From: a virus
Virus record (IMG/VR): IMGVR_UViG_3300027759_003078
Coordinates: 1 to 32,343 of that record
DNA length: 32,343 nt
Direction: 5' to 3' (one strand)
Shown here: one piece after another, positions 28,668-32,343 of the stretch
How the letters are laid out: each line of letters starts with the position of its first letter
How positions within the stretch are numbered: the first letter of the stretch is position 1
Position numbers and translations under genes: made by a program
Notes under the pieces: generated by a model
Seen by the model: the letters and a program-made list of their open reading frames with translations, nothing else
What the model was told of the DNA's origin: nothing
Database searches by the model: none

Positions 28668-28891
28668 ACGAGCGAATTAAAGAACTAGCCGAAAAGGCAG
28701 GGTTTGTACTGTGGGGTGAGGAGATCTGGAATCCAGGGGATGCTATTGATTGGTCTTGTCGCTACGATGATGAACTAACCAAGTACACCGATCTAGTTAT
28801 TCAGATGTGTGCCGATCATATTCTTGATACATCCGATAGATACAGAAAAGAATATTTTGCTCATAAAGTATTGGAGTTAAAAAGTGGATAA
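28664..28891 (+). CDS. Hypothetical small protein (75 aa)
   Basis: NERIKELAEKAGFVLWGEEI, then WNPGDAIDWSCRYD and a helical C-terminus ending HKVLELKSG. The N-terminal pattern resembles small phage proteins of unknown function. Coupled by ATGA to the gene before it. Confidence 0.6.
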   Translation: MNERIKELAEKAGFVLWGEEIWNPGDAIDWSCRYDDELTKYTDLVIQMCADHILDTSDRYRKEYFAHKVLELKSG

Positions 28892-29195
28892 GAAAATTAA
28901 AGATGGAATGGTAGCCATTCTGTATTCTCCCGGCTTTGGTGCCGGTTGGTACTCATGGCATAATGTTGAGGAATTACTCTACGATCCTAAACTGGTAGAT
29001 ATGGTAGAAGATAGAACGTCGGCGGAGACCATAGAATTATACTGTAACGAGGTGTATGGGGATAAGGCATATTATGGTGGTTCCGATCAACTTACTGTAA
29101 CTTGGATACCCGTTGGAACCTCCTTCCGTATCCATGAATACGATGGTTCCGAAACGATTGAAATTCGTGAAGAAATAGATTGGAAAATAGCATGA
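28884..29195 (+). CDS. Conserved phage hypothetical (GAGWYSW type)
   Basis: A 103-residue protein with KIKDGMVAILYSPGFGAGWY, then SWHNVEELLYDPKLVDMVE, a Y-G-G segment and VTWIPVGTSFRIHEYDG. This layout occurs in uncharacterised proteins of other large phages. No catalytic motif. Overlaps neighbours on both sides. Confidence 0.65.
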   Translation: MDKKIKDGMVAILYSPGFGAGWYSWHNVEELLYDPKLVDMVEDRTSAETIELYCNEVYGDKAYYGGSDQLTVTWIPVGTSFRIHEYDGSETIEIREEIDWKIA

Positions 29196-29725
29196 GAGAA
29201 GAACTAGATAATCTGTTGTGTGAGAAGTATCCTTTACTCTTTAAAGACCGTAATGCCGATATGAGAACCACTGCCATGTGCTGGGGCTTTGCCCATGGTG
29301 ATGGCTGGTTTAATATTATCGATACGTTATGCTGGCACCTTTACGCCGGTTACGATAGAGCCAAGTCCAATCACGATTACTTGGTCTCCCGCCTAGGTAA
29401 GTCCCGCTTTGGTGATAGTAATAAGAACATCGTAGTCCAGGAAGATATTGATGAGTCAAAGGCTAAGATGGATGCCGAGGCAGAATTGGTTCCTACCGTG
29501 GTTCAGGTTAAGGAAAAATTCGGTACTCTCCGTTTCTATATCCAAGCCGGTACCGATGCCCATTATAACTATATCTCCTTTGCCGAATCCATGTCTGCGG
29601 TTACTTGTGAGACCTGTGGTAAACCTGGGAAACGTCTGGGCCGTGGATGGATCTATACTGCTTGTGAAGAACATGCAGAGGATGACGATTGGGCTGACTC
29701 CCTGGCTACTTACGAAGAAGAGTAA
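29192..29725 (+). CDS. Conserved phage protein with Cys-rich site
   Basis: A 177-residue protein. EKYPLLFKDRNADMRTTAMC and WGFAHGDGWFNIIDTLC form the first half; VVQVKEKFGTLRFYIQAG and a probable zinc site (CETCGKPG, later ACEEH) the second. The family is familiar from many phages but unassigned. The start at 29192 gives ATGA overlap; a TTG at 29180 is less likely. Confidence 0.65.
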   Translation: MREELDNLLCEKYPLLFKDRNADMRTTAMCWGFAHGDGWFNIIDTLCWHLYAGYDRAKSNHDYLVSRLGKSRFGDSNKNIVVQEDIDESKAKMDAEAELVPTVVQVKEKFGTLRFYIQAGTDAHYNYISFAESMSAVTCETCGKPGKRLGRGWIYTACEEHAEDDDWADSLATYEEE

Positions 29726-29768
29726 CGTTACGTTAGGTAGTTGATTTTCTCGCTCAAGCCCCTATAAT
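29722..29768 (+). promoter_or_regulatory. Early-type promoter with GTAACGTTAC palindrome
   Basis: The perfect 10-base palindrome GTAACGTTAC (29722-29731) is followed by TTGATT (29741-29746), a 16-base spacer and TATAAT (29763-29768). It drives the SprT-like gene, whose site is AAGGAG. Confidence 0.75.
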
Positions 29769-29793
29769 AGGGTATGAGAAGGAGTAATATATT

Positions 29794-30279
29794 ATGATTA
29801 AAGATACCGATAAAATGGTTACGAAGGGTGTATACATGTCCCTCTCGGCCATCTATACCCATACTAAAACTGCCAAGGTCATTGCTCTAATGATCCAGCG
29901 TTCTCTACCGGAGTTTCGTAAGCAATTGAATCTACCCCGAGATGTAAAGTTTCGTATTGCACCCATTAAGGCTAAAAATACGAATGGTTACTACGAGGTA
30001 GAGAATAATATGGCTACCATTGAATGTCGCCTGGGTTGGGCAAAGGCGTTAGAGGTGATTGCCCATGAACTAGTCCATGCCGAACAATACCATACTGGTA
30101 AACTGAAGAAGAAATACGTTCAACGTAAGGGTTGGTTACATTCCTGGAACGGTACTCCTGGTAAAAAGGGTACTACCTATAAGGCTTACCGTGATCAACC
30201 GTGGGAGCAAGAGGCCTGGAATCGTCAGATGTATCTGGCCGAAACTGTTTGCCGTATTTTAGAGGAAAAATATCCATGA
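29794..30279 (+). CDS. SprT-like zinc metalloprotease-fold protein
   Basis: A 161-residue protein with the gluzincin helix VIAHELVHAEQYH (HExxH at 91-95), a Gly/Lys-rich loop and a C-terminal PWEQEAWNRQ segment whose Glu could be the third ligand. It resembles SprT/Wss1-type domains, some of which act on DNA-protein crosslinks. GAGAAGGAG precedes the ATG. Substrate unknown. Confidence 0.65.
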   Translation: MIKDTDKMVTKGVYMSLSAIYTHTKTAKVIALMIQRSLPEFRKQLNLPRDVKFRIAPIKAKNTNGYYEVENNMATIECRLGWAKALEVIAHELVHAEQYHTGKLKKKYVQRKGWLHSWNGTPGKKGTTYKAYRDQPWEQEAWNRQMYLAETVCRILEEKYP

Positions 30280-30608
30280 ACCGCAATGAAGAGATAATGA
30301 CCATACTCCAGGAGGAGTGCGCCGAGGTGATTCAAGCAGTTTCTAAGGTGAGACGCTTTGGAATGTCGGAAAATCACGCTGCACTCGTCGTAGAGTTGTG
30401 TGATTTACAGGCAATGCTTGACCTGATGTATGAATATGAGGTGGTTCACTGCAGTTACGAGCAACGACTTGATAATATTTTCCAAAAACGGGAAAAATTA
30501 AAAAAGTTTTCCAAGATTTTTGAAGAATCTAAAGAATTACGCTATGAAGACCTAAGTGAGCACCAGAAAAATAGTGTTAACTGGTTTGGTTCACCAAATG
30601 GTGCGTAA
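30276..30608 (+). CDS. MazG-like nucleotide pyrophosphohydrolase
   Basis: A 110-residue protein with ILQEECAEVIQAVSKVRRFG near the N-terminus (E-E-C-A-E) and VVELCDLQAMLDLM (E-x-x-D), the two acidic helices of MazG-type enzymes that hydrolyse NTPs or alarmones. The C-terminus is Lys/Glu-rich. Start at 30276 overlaps the SprT-like stop (ATGA) with AGAGGA upstream. Confidence 0.7.
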   Translation: MNRNEEIMTILQEECAEVIQAVSKVRRFGMSENHAALVVELCDLQAMLDLMYEYEVVHCSYEQRLDNIFQKREKLKKFSKIFEESKELRYEDLSEHQKNSVNWFGSPNGA

Positions 30609-30624
30609 ATTTTTAACGAAACAG

Positions 30625-30653
30625 TTGATTTTATCACAAAACCGCGCTATAAT
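30625..30653 (+). promoter_or_regulatory. Early-type promoter for the DUF932 gene
   Basis: TTGATT (30625-30630), 17-base spacer, TATAAT (30648-30653), with TAACGAAACAG upstream, a variant of the CGTAACAG word. Confidence 0.8.
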
Positions 30654-30684
30654 TGATACATCACAACACAGAAAGGTAATTTAA

Positions 30685-31659
30685 ATGTCACATGAACTTG
30701 AAATTCAGAAAAACGGCGAAGCAGACATGGCATATGTCGGTGAAACCCCCTGGCATGGCTTAGGTAAACGCGTTCCTAACGATGTTTCGCCTGAGCAGAT
30801 GTTAAAAGCCGCTAATCTTGACTGGTCTGTCAGTAAAAAGCAGTTATTCTTCAATTCCGAAGGTGGTCCTGTACCAACAACCGCCCAGGCTTTGGTACGT
30901 TCTACCGATAGTAAGGTTTTGACCATTGTTTCTGATAATTGGAACCCAGTTCAGAACCTGGAAGCGTTCGAATTCTTTAATGACTTCGTTCACGCCGGTG
31001 ATATGGAGATGCATACCGCTGGATCCCTTAAGGGTGGTAAGATGGTCTGGGCTATGGCGCAGATCAAGGATTCGTTTACTCTATTTGGAGGAGATAAAGT
31101 TGAAGGATATTTGCTATTTAGTAATCCTCATGAGTTTGGTCGTTCTATCGATGTTCGTTTCACACCCGTTAGAGTGGTTTGCAATAATACGTTAACTATG
31201 GCTCTGGATAGTAAAGCCAAGCACTCTGTTAAGATTAATCATCGTTCTAAATTCGATGGTGACTCTGTAAAAGAGACCTTGGGTATTGCCAAGGATCAGT
31301 TGTCACGTTATAAAGAGCAAGCCCAATTCCTGGGTAAGAAGAAGTATAACAAAGAAACGATTGTTGAGTACTTTAACCGTGTATTCCCATCTATGTCTAA
31401 AGATGAGATGAAACGTGCTAATACTTCATTCCCTATCAGCCGTCAGGCCGAAGAGGCAATGGCAGTTGTTCATACCCAGCCTGGTGCAAACTTTGCCGAG
31501 GGTAGCTGGTGGCAGGCATTCAATGCCGTTACCTATATGACTGATCACAAGATGGGTCGTTCACGCGATAGTCGTTTGACTTCTGCCTGGTACGGTCTGA
31601 ATCGTGCAAAGAAAGAACGTGCCCTTGACTTAGCCGTTGAGTACGCAGAAACTGCTTGA
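30685..31659 (+). CDS. DUF932 phage/plasmid-like protein
   Basis: A 324-residue protein with the DUF932 start MAYVGETPWHGLG (residues ~15-27), a central FTPVRVVCNNTLTMAL segment and a C-terminal TQPGANFAEGSWWQAFNAVT segment. Such proteins are carried by many phages and plasmids; their role is not established. AGAAAGG precedes the ATG. The gene has its own promoter, and the GroES-like gene follows 22 bases on. Confidence 0.88.
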   Translation: MSHELEIQKNGEADMAYVGETPWHGLGKRVPNDVSPEQMLKAANLDWSVSKKQLFFNSEGGPVPTTAQALVRSTDSKVLTIVSDNWNPVQNLEAFEFFNDFVHAGDMEMHTAGSLKGGKMVWAMAQIKDSFTLFGGDKVEGYLLFSNPHEFGRSIDVRFTPVRVVCNNTLTMALDSKAKHSVKINHRSKFDGDSVKETLGIAKDQLSRYKEQAQFLGKKKYNKETIVEYFNRVFPSMSKDEMKRANTSFPISRQAEEAMAVVHTQPGANFAEGSWWQAFNAVTYMTDHKMGRSRDSRLTSAWYGLNRAKKERALDLAVEYAETA

Positions 31660-31681
31660 TTAAATTGAAAAAGGAATTATA

Positions 31682-31945
31682 ATGATTGTTAAACCTCTTA
31701 AAGACAAAGTGCTGATTGCTGAAGGTAAGAAAGATACCACAACAGAGAGTGGTATTATTCTAGATGGCCGTGGTCTAGGTAATACAACACCTGGTATAGT
31801 TGTAGCTGTAGGTCCTGATGTTAAAGAGGTTAAAGAAGGTGACGCCGTCTACCTTGACTGGAGTAAGTCCTCTCCTGTTAACGTAGACGGTGCACAAAGA
31901 GTTATGATTTCTGAGAAAGAAATTATTGCTGTAATAGAAGTTTAA
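31682..31945 (+). CDS. GroES/Cpn10-family co-chaperonin
   Basis: An 87-residue protein: IVKPLKDKVLIAEGKKDTTT is the GroES N-terminus, TTTESGIIL corresponds to the mobile loop that binds GroEL, then PGIVVAVGPDVKEVKEGDAV and KEIIAVIEV. It is closer to bacterial GroES in length and sequence than to T4 gp31 (111 aa), which replaces GroES for capsid folding. It may do the same here. AAAGGA precedes the ATG. Confidence 0.88.
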   Translation: MIVKPLKDKVLIAEGKKDTTTESGIILDGRGLGNTTPGIVVAVGPDVKEVKEGDAVYLDWSKSSPVNVDGAQRVMISEKEIIAVIEV

Positions 31946-32152
31946 GATCCCGTTCCTACTTTTCGTTAAAGTAGCGTTTGACTAGCGATAGAGGTCCGGT
32001 GGCAGAAAACCGTTAGCGTAGGGATGGAAACTACCCCCACAGACTCTGATAGGCAGACTCCTAACTGCACACAGACATCGAGAATAAAATGGAAGGACAG
32101 GGTAACAACTCATGTAGGGGCGATTGTGGAAGACGTAGCCTGCAACTAATTT
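31946..32152 (+). ncRNA. Unexplained, apparently structured noncoding region before tRNA-Asp
   Basis: No gene is seen for 207 bases. A perfect hairpin CTACTTT/AAAGTAG (31956-31962, 31968-31974) opens the region. Words GGGATGGAA (32021-32029), GGCAGAC (32052-32058) and CCTAACTG (32060-32067) all recur after the tRNA. Composition is richer in G and C than the coding sequence nearby. It could be a processed RNA; I cannot assign a family. Confidence 0.35.
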
Positions 32153-32227
32153 GGTCTCATAGTATAACGGTTAGTACGGTGGCTTGTCACGCCATTAATA
32201 GGAGTTCGATTCTCCTTGAGACCGCCA
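32153..32227 (+). tRNA. tRNA-Asp(GTC)
   Basis: Acceptor arms GGTCTCA/TGAGACC, anticodon stem GTGGC/GCCAT (one G-U) with loop TTGTCAC and anticodon GTC at 32186-32188, T arm AGGAG-TTCGATT-CTCCT, discriminator G and encoded CCA (32225-32227). All arms fold; aspartate identity (GTC anticodon, discriminator G) is consistent. Confidence 0.92.
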
Positions 32228-32343
32228 TTGTTAAGTGTTATCAGGGTATCGTGGGCAGACGTGTACACTATGCGGGCCTAACTGGCGAGGGACAGGTCCT
32301 GATATAACTGCTTAGTCGCTATGGGATGGAAGCACCAGACCCC
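32228..32343 (+). ncRNA. Unexplained noncoding sequence after tRNA-Asp
   Basis: TATCAGG (32239-32245) and CCTGATA (32298-32304) could close a long stem-loop. Inside are GGCAGAC (32254-32260), GTGTACAC and CCTAACTG (32277-32284); GGGATGGAA follows at 32323-32331. Three of these words also occur before the tRNA. The region runs off the window. Confidence 0.35.

Noticed and set aside
31975-32070. RNase P RNA or tmRNA fragment
   Set aside because: Only short resemblances (GAGG, TCCGG) were found; the conserved cores of neither RNA could be aligned.
32089-32307. Open frame of 72 codons over the tRNA
   Set aside because: It spans the whole tRNA-Asp and flanking structured sequence; no ribosome binding site.
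1-32343. CRISPR array, insertion sequence or integrase
   Set aside because: No regular spacer-repeat array, transposase or integrase motif, or terminal inverted repeats seen.

Overview
The window is part of the genome of a T4-like (Tevenvirinae/cyanophage-type) contractile-tailed DNA phage. The support is a block of T4 core genes in their usual relative order: recombination mediator UvsY, helicase UvsW, late sigma factor gp55, and the recombination nuclease pair gp47/gp46. They are joined by genes typical of aquatic T4-like phages: a glycosyltransferase, peptide deformylase, dTDP-sugar dehydratase, a GroES-type co-chaperonin and a tRNA. Base composition is AT-rich, genes are packed with ATGA or TAATG overlaps, and all but one gene lie on the + strand. 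The host cannot be named from the sequence; the QueD variant resembles alphaproteobacterial forms, which is only a hint.

Layout. 1-4.45 kb: the 3' end of a tail-tube-fold baseplate gene, a glycosyltransferase, uvsY, uvsW, an Sm-like protein, gp55 and a small unknown gene. 4.5-12.1 kb: a modification island between gp55 and gp47 that encodes QueE, FolE, a PD-(D/E)XK-like protein, a DpdA/TGT-like transglycosylase, a formyltransferase, a P-loop kinase, QueF, a MazG-like protein, QueC, a class II glutamine amidotransferase, a dUTPase/dCTP-deaminase-fold protein and QueD. 12.1-17.3 kb: a small membrane protein, gp47, gp46, a dTDP-glucose dehydratase, an aberrant peptide deformylase, a coiled-coil protein and a phosphoribosyltransferase. 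17.3-17.9 kb: the only minus-strand gene, a NUMOD3 protein. 17.9-21.9 kb: a basic possible virion protein ended by a clear terminator, then small metabolic and unknown genes. 22-30.6 kb: about 30 small, mostly unknown genes in short operons. 30.7-31.9 kb: a DUF932 protein and a GroES homologue. 31.9-32.3 kb: noncoding, with tRNA-Asp(GTC) flanked by unexplained, apparently structured sequence.

How the genes work together. FolE, QueD, QueE and QueC convert GTP to preQ0, and QueF reduces it to preQ1. The DpdA-like protein would exchange guanine in DNA for the deazaguanine, and the formyltransferase beside it matches the role proposed for DpdN, giving 7-(formylamino)methyl-7-deazaguanine. The separate glutaminase beside QueC allows a second, archaeosine-like product. 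This near-complete pathway is the main result of the window.

The small-gene region is driven by a recurring strong promoter: TTGACG or a close variant, a 16-17 bp spacer, then TATAAT. It is usually preceded by CGTAAC-type words and inverted repeats, and two upstream regulatory cassettes are near-duplicates. These look like host-RNA-polymerase early promoters under common control.
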